The notes beneath the pieces were generated by a model that was not told the origin of the DNA, made no database searches, and worked only from the letters and a program-made list of their open reading frames with translations. A stretch of DNA of 64,000 nt from assembly GCA_040757575.1 (NCBI GenBank), contig JBFLXA010000002.1, forward strand, positions 124,001 to 188,000. The letters run 5' to 3'. This stretch comes from PFJX01 sp040757575 (GTDB taxonomy: Bacteria > Pseudomonadota > Gammaproteobacteria > Burkholderiales > Thiobacillaceae). The translations under genes were made by a program, and so were the position numbers. Positions 1-8,433 of this stretch are shown in pieces (position 1 is the stretch's first letter; each line of letters opens with the position of its first letter).

Positions 1-1
1 C

Positions 2-1336
2 GGCTTCGAATTTCCCCAGCGGCGCATCACCGTCAACCTGGCGCCGGCGGACCTGCCCAAGGAATCCGGCCGCTTTGATCTGCCCATCGCCCTGGGGGTT
101 CTGGCCGCCTCCGGGCAATTGCCCGCCAAGGCCCTGGATGCCTATGAGTTTGCCGGCGAACTGGCCCTGACCGGGGCCCTGCGTCCGGTCAGGGGTGCCC
201 TGGCCATGATGCTGGGCGCAAGCCGGGACCAGCGGGCCTTCATCCTGCCCCTGGCCAATGCGGAAGAAGCCGCCCAGGTAGAGGACGCACGCGTCTACGG
301 GGCTGGCAGCCTGCTGGAGGTGTGCGCCCATCTCCTGGAGCAGACACACATCGCCGCTGCTGTTCCACGTGAAACAACCCACACCACCCCCTACCCCGAC
401 CTGGCGGATGTGAAGGGCCAGCAGGCCGCCCGCCGGGCCCTGGAAGTAGCCGCCGCTGGCAGCCATTCCCTGCTCATGAGCGGCCCGCCGGGGACGGGCA
501 AATCCATGTTGGCGTCCCGCCTGCCGGGCATCCTGCCGCCCATGACCCAGGAGGAGGCCCTGGAATCCGCCGCCGTCCTCTCCCTCTCCAGCGCCTTCCG
601 ACCCGAGGCCTGGGGGGCAAGGCCCTTCCGATCCCCCCACCACACGGCCTCCGGTGTCGCCCTGGTGGGGGGAGGCAATCCGCCCCGCCCTGGAGAAGTC
701 AGCCAGGCCACCCACGGCGTGCTGTTCCTGGACGAGTTGCCGGAGTTCTCCCGCCAGGCCCTGGAAGTGCTGCGAGAGCCTCTTGAGAACGGCCGTATCA
801 CCATCTCCCGGGCTGCCCGCCAGTCGGACTTTCCCGCCCGCTTCCAGTTGGTGGCGGCCATGAACCCCTGCCCCTGCGGCTTCCTGGGCCATCCCTCCGG
901 CAGGTGCCGCTGTACGCCGGAACAGGTGTCCCGCTACAGGGGACGCATATCCGGCCCCCTGCTGGACCGCATCGACCTGCACATCGAAGTGCCCGCCCTG
1001 CCGGAAGCCGAACTGACCCAGGCAAGCGCCGGCGAGGACTCGGCCACGGTGCGCAGCCGTGTGGCGGCCGCCCGGGAACGGCAGATTCAGCGGCAGGGCA
1101 TACCCAACGCCCGGCTTCAGGGCAAGGAGATCGATCTTCACTGCCCCCTAGAGGATGCCGCCCTGGACCTGCTCAAGCAGGCCATCAGCCGCCTCAACCT
1201 TTCTGCCCGGGGCTACCACCGGGTGCTAAGGGTGGCCCGCACCATTGCCGATCTTTCCGCCAGCGACACCATCGCCCCGGCCCATGTGGCCGAAGCGATC
1301 CAGTACCGCCGCATGGCAGGTGTCGCCACCGGTTGA
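2..1336 (+). CDS. comM: ComM / YifB-family Mg-chelatase-like AAA+ ATPase (5' end outside window)
   Basis: The frame is already open at base 2 (reading GFEFPQRRITVNLAP), so the gene begins before the window; the 'start' near 119 is internal. The N-terminal part is the Lon-protease-like S5 fold. A AAA+ ATPase follows with a Walker A motif (GPPGTGKS, near base 481), a Walker B region (GVLFLDELPEFS) and a zinc-finger-like CPCGFLGHPSGRCRC segment, then the C-terminal Mg-chelatase domain. Known family role: hexameric helicase promoting branch migration during natural transformation. The linker between the first two domains contains a perfect parS sequence at 361-376. The product is soluble and cytoplasmic. 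Confidence 0.93.
   Translation, partial: GFEFPQRRITVNLAPADLPKESGRFDLPIALGVLAASGQLPAKALDAYEFAGELALTGALRPVRGALAMMLGASRDQRAFILPLANAEEAAQVEDARVYGAGSLLEVCAHLLEQTHIAAAVPRETTHTTPYPDLADVKGQQAARRALEVAAAGSHSLLMSGPPGTGKSMLASRLPGILPPMTQEEALESAAVLSLSSAFRPEAWGARPFRSPHHTASGVALVGGGNPPRPGEVSQATHGVLFLDELPEFSRQALEVLREPLENGRITISRAARQSDFPARFQLVAAMNPCPCGFLGHPSGRCRCTPEQVSRYRGRISGPLLDRIDLHIEVPALPEAELTQASAGEDSATVRSRVAAARERQIQRQGIPNARLQGKEIDLHCPLEDAALDLLKQAISRLNLSARGYHRVLRVARTIADLSASDTIAPAHVAEAIQYRRMAGVATG
361..376. promoter_or_regulatory. parS: parS centromere site inside comM
   Basis: TGTTCCACGTGAAACA is a perfect match to the chromosomal parS consensus TGTTNCACGTGAAACA. It lies within the comM coding sequence, encoding VPRET in the interdomain linker. 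ParA and ParB are encoded at 22.5-24.1 kb. The site is about 11.9 kb from the probable oriC. Confidence 0.9.
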
Positions 1337-1357
1337 GTACGGGTTGATAATGCCGCC

Positions 1358-2386
1358 ATGAACGCTCTTGATAGTTGGCGCGAGGAAAAACGTGCCGCCT
1401 GGTTGTACCGTATCGTGTCGGATGCCGAGTCCGGCACGACGCGACAGATATTGTTTCTTGAACTGGCCCAGGCAGCGGAGCGTCAGGCCGCCATCTGGGC
1501 GGAATCCCTGGCCTCGGCGGGCCAGACCATACCGCCCTATAACCCCGACATCCGCACCCGGCTGATCGGCTGGCTCATCCCCCGTCTGGGCGTACGTGCC
1601 ATGAAGGGCATGCTGGCTGCCATGAAAGTCCGGGGCATGAGCCTCTACCACGTCCCGACGCCCCATGGCATTCCCACCCGGGTGGACCAGATCGACCCGG
1701 AACGCCACCAATCCCCCGGCAGCGGCAACCTTCGGGCGGCGGTCTTTGGCATCAATGACGGCCTCATCTCCAACGCCAGCCTGATCCTGGGGGTGGCCGG
1801 GGCCGGGGTTTCGTCCCAGACCATCCTGCTTTCCGGCTTGGCGGGGCTTCTGGCCGGTGCCTTTTCCATGGCGGCGGGGGAATATGTCTCGGTGCGGAGC
1901 CAGCGGGAGTTTCACGAATACCAGATGGCCCTGGAACGGGAGGAGCTGGACCAGTATCCCCAGGAGGAAGCGGCCGAACTGGCCCTCATCTATGCGGCCC
2001 GAGGGGTTGACCCGGACGAGGCCCGGCGCATGGCCGACACCCTGCTGCAGGACCCGGACCGGGCCCTGGACGCCCTGGCCCGGGAGGAACTGGGCCTGAA
2101 CCCGGACGACCTGGGGTCACCCTGGGCGGCTGCCATCAGCTCCTTCCTGGCGTTTTCCCTTGGAGCCACGCTGCCGGTGCTGCCCTATATGTTGCTTTCC
2201 CCTGCCCAAGCCTTTACCGGCGTATGGGTAGCCACAGGCATCGCCCTGTTCGGTGTTGGCGCCGCCATCAGCCTGTTCACCGGTCGGCGGGCCCTGACGG
2301 GGGGACTGCGCATGCTGCTCATCGGCGGCGGCGCGGGCGCTGCCACCTGGGCCATAGGCCGGGCCCTGGGCGTGGCCCTGGGTTAA
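1358..2386 (+). CDS. VIT1/CCC1-family metal transporter with N-terminal ferritin-like domain
   Basis: 342 residues. Residues 1-130 resemble the rubrerythrin/ferritin-like helical bundle seen in MbfA-type proteins. Residues 130-342 are a VIT1/CCC1 transporter with the characteristic AAVFGINDGLISNASLILG first helix, the GAFSMAAGEYVSVRSQ helix, a cytoplasmic metal-binding helical region rich in Glu/Asp (EREELDQYPQEEAAE) and three further membrane helices. Family role: iron or manganese export across the inner membrane. The ferritin-like part has AERQAAIW where relatives usually show an E-E-R-H-A pattern, so its di-iron ligands may be incomplete. It starts 21 bases after comM and could be co-transcribed. 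Confidence 0.85.
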   Translation: MNALDSWREEKRAAWLYRIVSDAESGTTRQILFLELAQAAERQAAIWAESLASAGQTIPPYNPDIRTRLIGWLIPRLGVRAMKGMLAAMKVRGMSLYHVPTPHGIPTRVDQIDPERHQSPGSGNLRAAVFGINDGLISNASLILGVAGAGVSSQTILLSGLAGLLAGAFSMAAGEYVSVRSQREFHEYQMALEREELDQYPQEEAAELALIYAARGVDPDEARRMADTLLQDPDRALDALAREELGLNPDDLGSPWAAAISSFLAFSLGATLPVLPYMLLSPAQAFTGVWVATGIALFGVGAAISLFTGRRALTGGLRMLLIGGGAGAATWAIGRALGVALG

Positions 2387-2420
2387 ACTCACTCCCCACA
2401 ACCACCAACAAATCCACCCC

Positions 2421-3254
2421 ATGGCCCCTACCTACAGCATCGAATTCTTCCCTCCCAAGACGGAAGAAGGCATGGCCAAGCTGCGGGAAACCCGTAAGCA
2501 GTTGGCACAACTGCATCCCAAGTTCTTTTCCGTCACCTTCGGCGCAGGGGGCTCCACCCAGGAACGCACCCTGGAAACCGTGGTGGAAATCCAGTCCGAA
2601 GGCCTCGCCGCCGCCCCCCACCTGTCCTGCGTTGGCTCCACCCGGGAGAAGATCCGGGAAATCCTGGCCTTGTACAAATCCCATGGCATCCGCCATATCG
2701 TCGCCCTGCGTGGCGATCTGCCTTCCGGCATGGCAGACCCGGGCGCCTTCCGCTATGCCAACGAACTCGTGGCCTTCATCCGTGAGGAAACCGGGGACTG
2801 GTTCGAAATCGAGGTGGCCGCCTACCCGGAAACCCATCCTCAGGCCCGCAGTTATCGGGAAGACCTGGCCAACTTCAAGCGTAAGTGCGACGCAGGAGCC
2901 AACTCGGCTATCACCCAGTATTTCTTCAACGCCGACGCCTATTTCAATTTCATGGATGACTGTGCCGAACTGGGGATCAGCCTGCCCATCGTGCCAGGCA
3001 TCATGCCAATTTCTAACTACAGCCAGCTGGCCCGCTTTTCCGCCATGTGCGGTGCGGAAATCCCCCGCTGGATGGCACGCAAGATGGAGAGCTACCTGGA
3101 TGACACCGCCTCCATCAAAGCCTTCGGTCTGGATTTCGTTGCCGGGATGTGCGAACGCCTGTTGGCCGGCGGCGCGCCGGGATTGCATTTCTATACTCTC
3201 AACCAGGCGGGTCTCACCAGTACGCTTTGGCAACGCCTGGGCCTGGCACGATAG
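2421..3254 (+). CDS. metF: Methylenetetrahydrofolate reductase
   Basis: 277 residues, usual length for bacterial MetF. It reduces 5,10-methylene-THF to 5-methyl-THF with NADH and FAD, supplying the methyl group for methionine synthesis. Diagnostic segments are the N-terminal YSIEFFPPKTEEG, the FSVTFGAGGST strand with the catalytic Glu in the preceding EFFPP, HIVALRGDLP, and PIVPGIMPISNYSQL. It covers the complete TIM barrel. Only 34 bases separate it from the upstream transporter, too little for an S-adenosylhomocysteine riboswitch of the kind often found before ahcY-metF in this class. Confidence 0.96.
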   Translation: MAPTYSIEFFPPKTEEGMAKLRETRKQLAQLHPKFFSVTFGAGGSTQERTLETVVEIQSEGLAAAPHLSCVGSTREKIREILALYKSHGIRHIVALRGDLPSGMADPGAFRYANELVAFIREETGDWFEIEVAAYPETHPQARSYREDLANFKRKCDAGANSAITQYFFNADAYFNFMDDCAELGISLPIVPGIMPISNYSQLARFSAMCGAEIPRWMARKMESYLDDTASIKAFGLDFVAGMCERLLAGGAPGLHFYTLNQAGLTSTLWQRLGLAR

Positions 3255-3261
3255 ACCGCAC

Positions 3262-3288
3262 AAAAAAAGAAGCCGGGCGAACCCGGCT
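3262..3288 (-). terminator. Hairpin with UUCG-type loop oriented for the minus strand
   Basis: AGCCGGGCGAACCCGGCT (3271-3288) is a perfect 7-bp GC stem. Read on the minus strand it has a UUCG loop followed by C and a T run (complement of the A run at 3262-3268), the form of an intrinsic terminator. On the plus strand, where metF ends, no T run follows. The same stem and loop recur downstream of both cytochrome genes. Confidence 0.5.
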
Positions 3289-3425
3289 AAAGGACGGACA
3301 TTTGCCTGACCTTGGTCTTAGAGGCTTGGGGGCCGACCTGGAGCAAATGCTAGAGGCCTTGTATTGCAATGGGAATATGTCTTTAGTTATGTCTGACGCA
3401 GTTTTTATCATTCGGGGAGCGTGAC

Positions 3426-4070
3426 ATGCGGGTCTTATTGGCGGATGACCACCCGCTTTTCAGAGAAGGCCTGAAGCCGGTTCTGGAAAAACTGGACCAC
3501 AAGGTGGAACTGGTGGAAGCCATTGATTACCCCTCGGCTTTCGAGGTCACCCATCGCATCGGCAGGAAGAATGGCGGTCTTGATCTTGCACTGCTGGACC
3601 TTTACATGCCCGGCATGGATGGCCTGGAGGGCATCAGCCGTTTTCGCGCCGCGTTTCCGGAAATTCCGGTTGTGGTGCTGTCCGCCTCGGAAGAAACGGA
3701 AAACATCCACAAGCTGTTGGCCGCCGGCGCTCTGGGTTATCTCACCAAGTCCTCCTCCAGTGAAATGATCCTTGGGGCCCTGCGCCTGGTGCTCGCGGGT
3801 GGCGTGTATGTTCCCCCCAGCCTTCTGGACCAGGAAGGGAATCCCGCCAACCTGCCGGAGCCCCTGCGCCATACGCCGCTGACTTCGCGGCAGATCGACG
3901 TTCTGCGGCAACTTGCCAAGGGGCTCACAAACAAGCAGATTGCCACTGAGCTGGAGGTCACCGAGGGCACGGTCAAGATCCACTTGGCGTCCGTATTCCG
4001 CATCCTCAAGGTGCAGAACCGTACGGAAGCCGTTCTGGTCGCCCAGAAAATGGGTCTGCATAAAACCTGA
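3426..4070 (+). CDS. NarL/FixJ-family response regulator
   Basis: 214 residues. Receiver domain 1-120: acidic pair D7/D8, phospho-acceptor D58 (in LALLDLYMPGMDG), Ser86 and Lys108 (LTKSS). LuxR-type helix-turn-helix 150-210: PLTSRQIDVLRQLAKGLTNK and EGTVKIHLASVFRILKV. It is therefore a DNA-binding output regulator activated by phosphorylation. The hybrid sensor kinase 53 bases downstream on the same strand is the natural partner. The start codon follows a GGGGAGCGTGAC stretch that can serve as ribosome-binding site. Target genes cannot be read from the sequence. Confidence 0.92.
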   Translation: MRVLLADDHPLFREGLKPVLEKLDHKVELVEAIDYPSAFEVTHRIGRKNGGLDLALLDLYMPGMDGLEGISRFRAAFPEIPVVVLSASEETENIHKLLAAGALGYLTKSSSSEMILGALRLVLAGGVYVPPSLLDQEGNPANLPEPLRHTPLTSRQIDVLRQLAKGLTNKQIATELEVTEGTVKIHLASVFRILKVQNRTEAVLVAQKMGLHKT

Positions 4071-4123
4071 GCCCGGACACTGCCCGGTTCCCATCTTGAC
4101 CATGCCGCCGCCGATGGCCCGTC

Positions 4124-6091
4124 ATGCCTGACAACCCGTTGATTCCAGAAACCATGCCGCCCAGCATGGCGGACTCGTTTTCACAACAGTCCAACACCCT
4201 GAGCCTGCGGCTCAGGATTCTGCTCATCGCCCTGCTTCCCCTGCTCCTGGCCGTAGGCCTGTTTGCCGCCTACTTTACCCACCGGAGCATCAGCGACGCG
4301 GACACGGCTTTGCAGAACCGGGGCCAGGAGGCCGCGAGAAGGTTGGCAGAGGCTATTGCCCTGGACCTGTCAGCCGGCAATCTGCCCGGCGTGAAACGCC
4401 TCATGGACCTTGAACGGGAAAGCCTTTCGGCCCTGAGCGTGGCCCTGCTGGAATCCGGCCAATGGAGCCTCCTGAGCGGTCCTGCAAACACGTTGCTGGA
4501 ACTGGATGGCACATCCATTCCAGCCATTACCCGCAAGGGCACCACCTATCATTTCGCACACCCTGTTCCACCCCGGGGTTTGGTCAGGCAAACCGCCAGC
4601 GCTCCTGTCGCGGCCTATGTGGTACTCAGCTTGAGCAGGGATCCCGTCGAATTGGCCCGTTCCCACGTAGGGCTTGCCGCAGTCAGCGTTGCCATGGTTT
4701 GCCTGGCCTTGGCGCTCATACTTGCTTGGAGACTGGCTGGAACGCTAAGTAAGCCCTTACATGACATCACCCTTCTGGTAGATCAGGTAACCCGCGGCGA
4801 TCTGTCCGGACGGGTTGCGGAAGACACCCCCGGCGAGCTTGGCCAGCTGCAGCGAGGGGTCAATCTAATGGCCCAGCGGCTGGAAGAAAGCCAGCGGGTT
4901 CTGGAACAAAGAGTCCAGGAAGCCACCGCCGAACTGCGCGCCCAGAAAGCCCATGCGGAATCCGCCACCCTGGCCAAGAGCCGTTTCCTGGCCGCGGCCA
5001 GCCATGATCTGCGCCAGCCTCTGCACGCCCTTTCCTTGTTGGTGGAAGCCCTGGAGGAGCGGGTGCCGGAAGGCGATGCCCGGCACTTGACCGGACATAT
5101 CTCCGCTTCGGTCACCGCCATGGAAAAGCTTCTCAACGCCCTGCTTGATCTCTCCCGACTGGACGCGGGGGTGGTACAGGCCCACCCCGACTGCTTTCCC
5201 CTCAACAAGGTGCTGGACAGCATCGAATCCCAGTTCTCCCCCTTGGCCCAGGCCCAGGGCCTGCATCTGGCTGTGCATCGAACCCGGCTTTGGATCTACA
5301 GTGACCCGGCCCTGCTGGAACGGGTGCTGGCCAACCTGGTGGCCAACGCCCTGCGCTACACGGAGACCGGCGGCGTTGTCGTCGGGGTACGGCGGGTGCA
5401 GCGGGACTGGCTGCGGCTGGAAGTCTGGGACACGGGCAAGGGCATCCCCAAGGAATACCAGACCCGGGTCTTCGAGGAATATTTCCAGCTGGCCAATCCG
5501 GAGCGGCACCGGGACAAGGGCCTGGGCCTGGGACTGGCCATCGTCGCCCGGGTGGCCCGTCTGCTGGGCACCCAGGTCAATGTGCGCTCCAACACGGACC
5601 AGGGCTCCTGTTTTCATATGCGCTTTGCCCGCTGCCATGCCCGCCGCACGGAGCAAACGCCGGAATCCTCACCCCAGCGCCCGTCACTGCCCCTGGAGAA
5701 GGCCCTGGTGGCCTTCATCGACGATGATTCCAGCATCCTGGAAGCCATGGTGGAGGTGTTCGACCATTGGGGTGTGGCCCTTGCAGCCGGGGAGAGCGGT
5801 GCCCAGGTCTGCCGGGAGCTGGAAGAACTAGGACGCCGCCCCGACGTGATTCTTTCCGACTACCGGCTCAAGGACGGAGAAACCGGTATCGATGCCATCC
5901 GTACCCTCCATGCCGCCTTTGGCCCCGTACCCGCAGCCTTGCTTACCGGTGACACCGCATCGGAAACCATCAACGAAATCGGCAAAACCGGTTTTCCGGT
6001 GCTGCACAAACCTCTCAAACCCGCCAAACTACGCGCCTTCCTTTCCCATTTGCTGGCGGACATCCCGCCTTCCGAGACCTCCAATCAATGA
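4124..6091 (+). CDS. Hybrid sensor histidine kinase (HAMP-HisKA-HATPase-REC)
   Basis: 655 residues. Membrane helices at about 30-51 and 183-204 flank a short periplasmic sensor region of about 130 residues with no recognisable ligand domain. HAMP follows at about 205-257, then a coiled coil, the phospho-acceptor H294 in AASHDLRQPLHALSLLVE, an ATPase domain (NLVANALRYTETGG; DTGKGIPKEY; KGLGLGLAIV), and a C-terminal receiver domain with D579 in ILSDYRLKDGETG. The DLRQPLHAL H-box is typical of the hybrid kinases whose C-terminal receiver modulates transfer to a separate NarL-type regulator, as encoded just upstream. An alternative start is Met15 at 4166. Confidence 0.92.
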   Translation: MPDNPLIPETMPPSMADSFSQQSNTLSLRLRILLIALLPLLLAVGLFAAYFTHRSISDADTALQNRGQEAARRLAEAIALDLSAGNLPGVKRLMDLERESLSALSVALLESGQWSLLSGPANTLLELDGTSIPAITRKGTTYHFAHPVPPRGLVRQTASAPVAAYVVLSLSRDPVELARSHVGLAAVSVAMVCLALALILAWRLAGTLSKPLHDITLLVDQVTRGDLSGRVAEDTPGELGQLQRGVNLMAQRLEESQRVLEQRVQEATAELRAQKAHAESATLAKSRFLAAASHDLRQPLHALSLLVEALEERVPEGDARHLTGHISASVTAMEKLLNALLDLSRLDAGVVQAHPDCFPLNKVLDSIESQFSPLAQAQGLHLAVHRTRLWIYSDPALLERVLANLVANALRYTETGGVVVGVRRVQRDWLRLEVWDTGKGIPKEYQTRVFEEYFQLANPERHRDKGLGLGLAIVARVARLLGTQVNVRSNTDQGSCFHMRFARCHARRTEQTPESSPQRPSLPLEKALVAFIDDDSSILEAMVEVFDHWGVALAAGESGAQVCRELEELGRRPDVILSDYRLKDGETGIDAIRTLHAAFGPVPAALLTGDTASETINEIGKTGFPVLHKPLKPAKLRAFLSHLLADIPPSETSNQ

Positions 6092-6636
6092 AAAAACTCG
6101 CCTTTCTGTTGCTTCTGGCCGGGCTGTTGCTGGCCCCGACTTATTGGATCTACGCCAAGTTTTACACCGGCAGTCAGGCCCTGCTGGTGGATCTCAAGGC
6201 CGAGCCGGCCCCGACCGACGGCTCCCTGGTATGGCGCAGCCCGGTATTCGAATTGCGCCCCGACATGTCCCCGGCGGGCCTTCTGATCCTGGCCAACGGC
6301 CATTTCGCCCCCAACATGGATGAAAGCCGCCCCCCCAAGGACCCCTACGTTGCCACCCTGTTCAAGGGGGACGAGGCGGCCAAGCCCCTGGGCTTTACCC
6401 TGGGCGTCTCCTCGGTCTCCGATTCGAATCCCGTATTCAAGGAACACCTGCTGCTCATGCAGAAGGTACAGCCAGGCCAGTTCCACCTGGAAGTGGCCAG
6501 CCAGTCACCCCCAGGCATCGTCATCGATCAGATGCAGCTCCAGGTGCGCCAGAATCTGCATGAACCCGATCCCCAGATCGTCATGGCGGGCATCTTCAGC
6601 CTGGTGCTCGGCATCCTGTTGCTGGTGATGGGCTGA
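6088..6636 (+). CDS. Small bitopic membrane protein, unknown function
   Basis: 182 residues overlapping the kinase stop by four bases (ATGA), so translation is probably coupled. A hydrophobic helix at residues 4-22 precedes a polar middle domain of about 130 residues (beta-rich, with WRSPVFELRPDMSP and KPLGFTLGVSSVSDSNP), and a second helix closes the protein at about 162-181 (MAGIFSLVLGILLLVMG). The predicted topology puts the middle part in the periplasm. I do not recognise the family. Tight linkage suggests an accessory to the two-component system, but no motif shows this. Confidence 0.75.
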   Translation: MKKLAFLLLLAGLLLAPTYWIYAKFYTGSQALLVDLKAEPAPTDGSLVWRSPVFELRPDMSPAGLLILANGHFAPNMDESRPPKDPYVATLFKGDEAAKPLGFTLGVSSVSDSNPVFKEHLLLMQKVQPGQFHLEVASQSPPGIVIDQMQLQVRQNLHEPDPQIVMAGIFSLVLGILLLVMG

Positions 6637-6716
6637 TCCTCCGCGACTTGCAGGGACCTGTCAGCCGGGCTCCCCTGGCCGGCGTTCCTGGTTCTATCCC
6701 CCTACCAGGAGTCGCC

Positions 6717-6941
6717 ATGCCACGCCTGCTATTCATCCTCCCTGCACTGCCGCTGTTCTTGGCCGGTTGCATTTCCTTCAGCACCACTGAGACCCCGGTG
6801 CCTGCCTACCAGGACGCCTGTCTCAACAAGGAAGTCCAATGTAGGGAAATCTGTGGTGACAAGGGCGTCCAGGCCTTCAGTTGCGCTGCCCGCCCCGGGG
6901 AAGGGTTGGAACTGAAATGCGACTGTCGCCGCGCACCCTGA
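6717..6941 (+). CDS. Small cysteine-rich lipoprotein, unknown function
   Basis: 74 residues from the ATG at 6717, chosen because an AGGAG lies six bases upstream and the product then begins with a lipoprotein signal peptide (MPRLLFILPALPLFLAGC, lipobox LAGC, Cys18). The mature part of about 57 residues contains six further cysteines (DACLNKEVQCREICGDKG, FSCA, LKCDC), suggesting disulfides in the periplasm. Reading further upstream in frame adds a Pro/Gly-rich stretch without a signal, so that start is unlikely. I do not recognise the family. Confidence 0.7.
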   Translation: MPRLLFILPALPLFLAGCISFSTTETPVPAYQDACLNKEVQCREICGDKGVQAFSCAARPGEGLELKCDCRRAP

Positions 6942-6967
6942 CGGCTAGACAGGCTGACCCTGACCTT

Positions 6968-7702
6968 TCAATTGGGGTGTTCGGGCCCGTTCAAGGCAAG
7001 ACGATCGAGATCTGCCTTTTCCAGCCACCGCCAGGCCCCCGGTGGTAGATCCCCGGGCAGTTCCAGGCCCCCTATGGCCCGGCGGCTCAGCGCTTCCACC
7101 CGGTTACCAGCGGCGGCCACCATGCGCTTCACCTGATGGTAGCGCCCCTCCCCAAGAGTCAATGAAAGCGTGTGCTCACTTATGCGCTGACAACCAAGAG
7201 CGCAGACCATGTCTGGGCTGTCATGGAGTATCACCCCCTGACACAAAGCCTCAATCTGGGCATCATCCACGGGGTGTCGGGCATGAACCTCATAGACCTT
7301 GGGCACCTTGTACTTGGGGGATATCAATCTATGGATGAAGTCGCCGTCATCCGACAGCAGAAGCAATCCTGTGGTGTCCTCATCCAACCGCCCCACCGGT
7401 TGCACCCCCCGTTGCACCAGAGGGTCCGGTAGCAGCGACAGCACACTGGGATGATGTTTGGGAGATCGGGAACATTCGTAGCCAGCGGGCTTGTGAAGCA
7501 GCACATAGGCCTTGTCCCGGAAGCGCCAGGTCTCGTCATCCACCTGGAAATCCAGGGATTCCACGGCCAGTTCCATGAACGGGTCTTCCACGACCTGTTC
7601 CCTCACCTTTACCCGGCCAGCCCGGATAAGCTGCCGACAGACCTTGCGGCTGCCGAAACCCTGGGACTGGAGCACCCGTTCCAGACTCAGCTGCCGGGTC
7701 AT
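6968..7702 (-). CDS. rsuA: 16S rRNA pseudouridine(516) synthase
   Basis: 244 residues. An N-terminal S4 RNA-binding domain (LSLERVLQSQGFGSRKVCRQLIRAG, quoted in part) is followed by the RsuA/RluB/RluE/RluF catalytic domain with the active Asp in GRLDEDTTGLLLLSDDG and the later GRYHQVKRMVAAAGNRV motif. The family isomerises a single uridine in rRNA; overall length and the S4 domain favour RsuA, though RluE/F-type specificity cannot be excluded by eye. Its start overlaps the stop of the upstream SDR gene by four bases, so the two are translationally coupled. Confidence 0.85.
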   Translation of the reverse strand: MTRQLSLERVLQSQGFGSRKVCRQLIRAGRVKVREQVVEDPFMELAVESLDFQVDDETWRFRDKAYVLLHKPAGYECSRSPKHHPSVLSLLPDPLVQRGVQPVGRLDEDTTGLLLLSDDGDFIHRLISPKYKVPKVYEVHARHPVDDAQIEALCQGVILHDSPDMVCALGCQRISEHTLSLTLGEGRYHQVKRMVAAAGNRVEALSRRAIGGLELPGDLPPGAWRWLEKADLDRLALNGPEHPN

Positions 7703-8397
7703 GCAGGCCTGGCCTCGCCCACCGTGAGGGAGAGCCCATTGTCCGCCGGGCCCAGCCCCAACAGGTATGGCACGGCAATCCGGGCCCAGGCTTCCGGGGT
7801 CGGGTAATGGCCGGCATCATCGCCAAAACAGCTACGCAGCATGTCCGTGTCGATGATGCCCGGTGAAAGAGGAATGGCCGCCATGCCCCGGGGCAGTTCC
7901 TGGGCCAGGGCCTTGCTGAGCCCTTCCATGGCCCATTTGCTGGCGCAATAGGGCGCCACATCCGGGTCCGTACTCCTGCCCCAGCCGGAACTGAAATTGA
8001 CGATCACCCCCTGGCCCCGGCCTACCATGGCCGGAACGAAGTGCCGCAGCACATTGGCAACGCCCTTGATGTTCACATCCACCAGGGCATTGAACTCCTC
8101 CGCCGGCACCTGCCATAGTGGCGCATTGCGATTGATGAGGGCTGCGTTGTTGAGGAGCAAATCCGGGGGGCCCATGTGGGCAAGGACCTCATGGGCCCAG
8201 GTCGCCACGGCAGCATCGTCGGCCACGTTCACCTGCCTGAAAGCATTGGCCGGGCCATAGGTCTGGTTCAGCGCTGCCAGGGCTTCGGCATCCCGACCAC
8301 AACCGGCCACCTGATGGCCGAGGCGGATGAATGCGTCTGTCATGGCCCGACCAAGACCCCGGGTCACGCCGGTGATGAGAATACGTTTTGTGTTCAT
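7699..8397 (-). CDS. Short-chain dehydrogenase/reductase (SDR)
   Basis: 232 residues from the ATG at 8397 (MNTKRILITGVTRGLGRA); TTG and GTG codons just upstream are in frame but less likely. Classical SDR features are the TGxxxGxG cofactor motif (TGVTRGLG), NNAA, and the catalytic Tyr/Lys pair YCASK with the Ser upstream (FSSGWG). It uses NAD(H) or NADP(H), probably NADP given the Arg in the glycine motif. The substrate is unknown. It lies between gyrB and rsuA and overlaps rsuA by four bases. Confidence 0.88.
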   Translation of the reverse strand: MNTKRILITGVTRGLGRAMTDAFIRLGHQVAGCGRDAEALAALNQTYGPANAFRQVNVADDAAVATWAHEVLAHMGPPDLLLNNAALINRNAPLWQVPAEEFNALVDVNIKGVANVLRHFVPAMVGRGQGVIVNFSSGWGRSTDPDVAPYCASKWAMEGLSKALAQELPRGMAAIPLSPGIIDTDMLRSCFGDDAGHYPTPEAWARIAVPYLLGLGPADNGLSLTVGEARPA

Positions 8398-8433
8398 GGT
8401 CGCCACCAAGTCCTACGGGGCGCCAAGTACAAC

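Noticed and set aside
2387..2420. S-adenosylhomocysteine riboswitch before metF
   Set aside because: Only 34 bases are available and they show no conserved helices.
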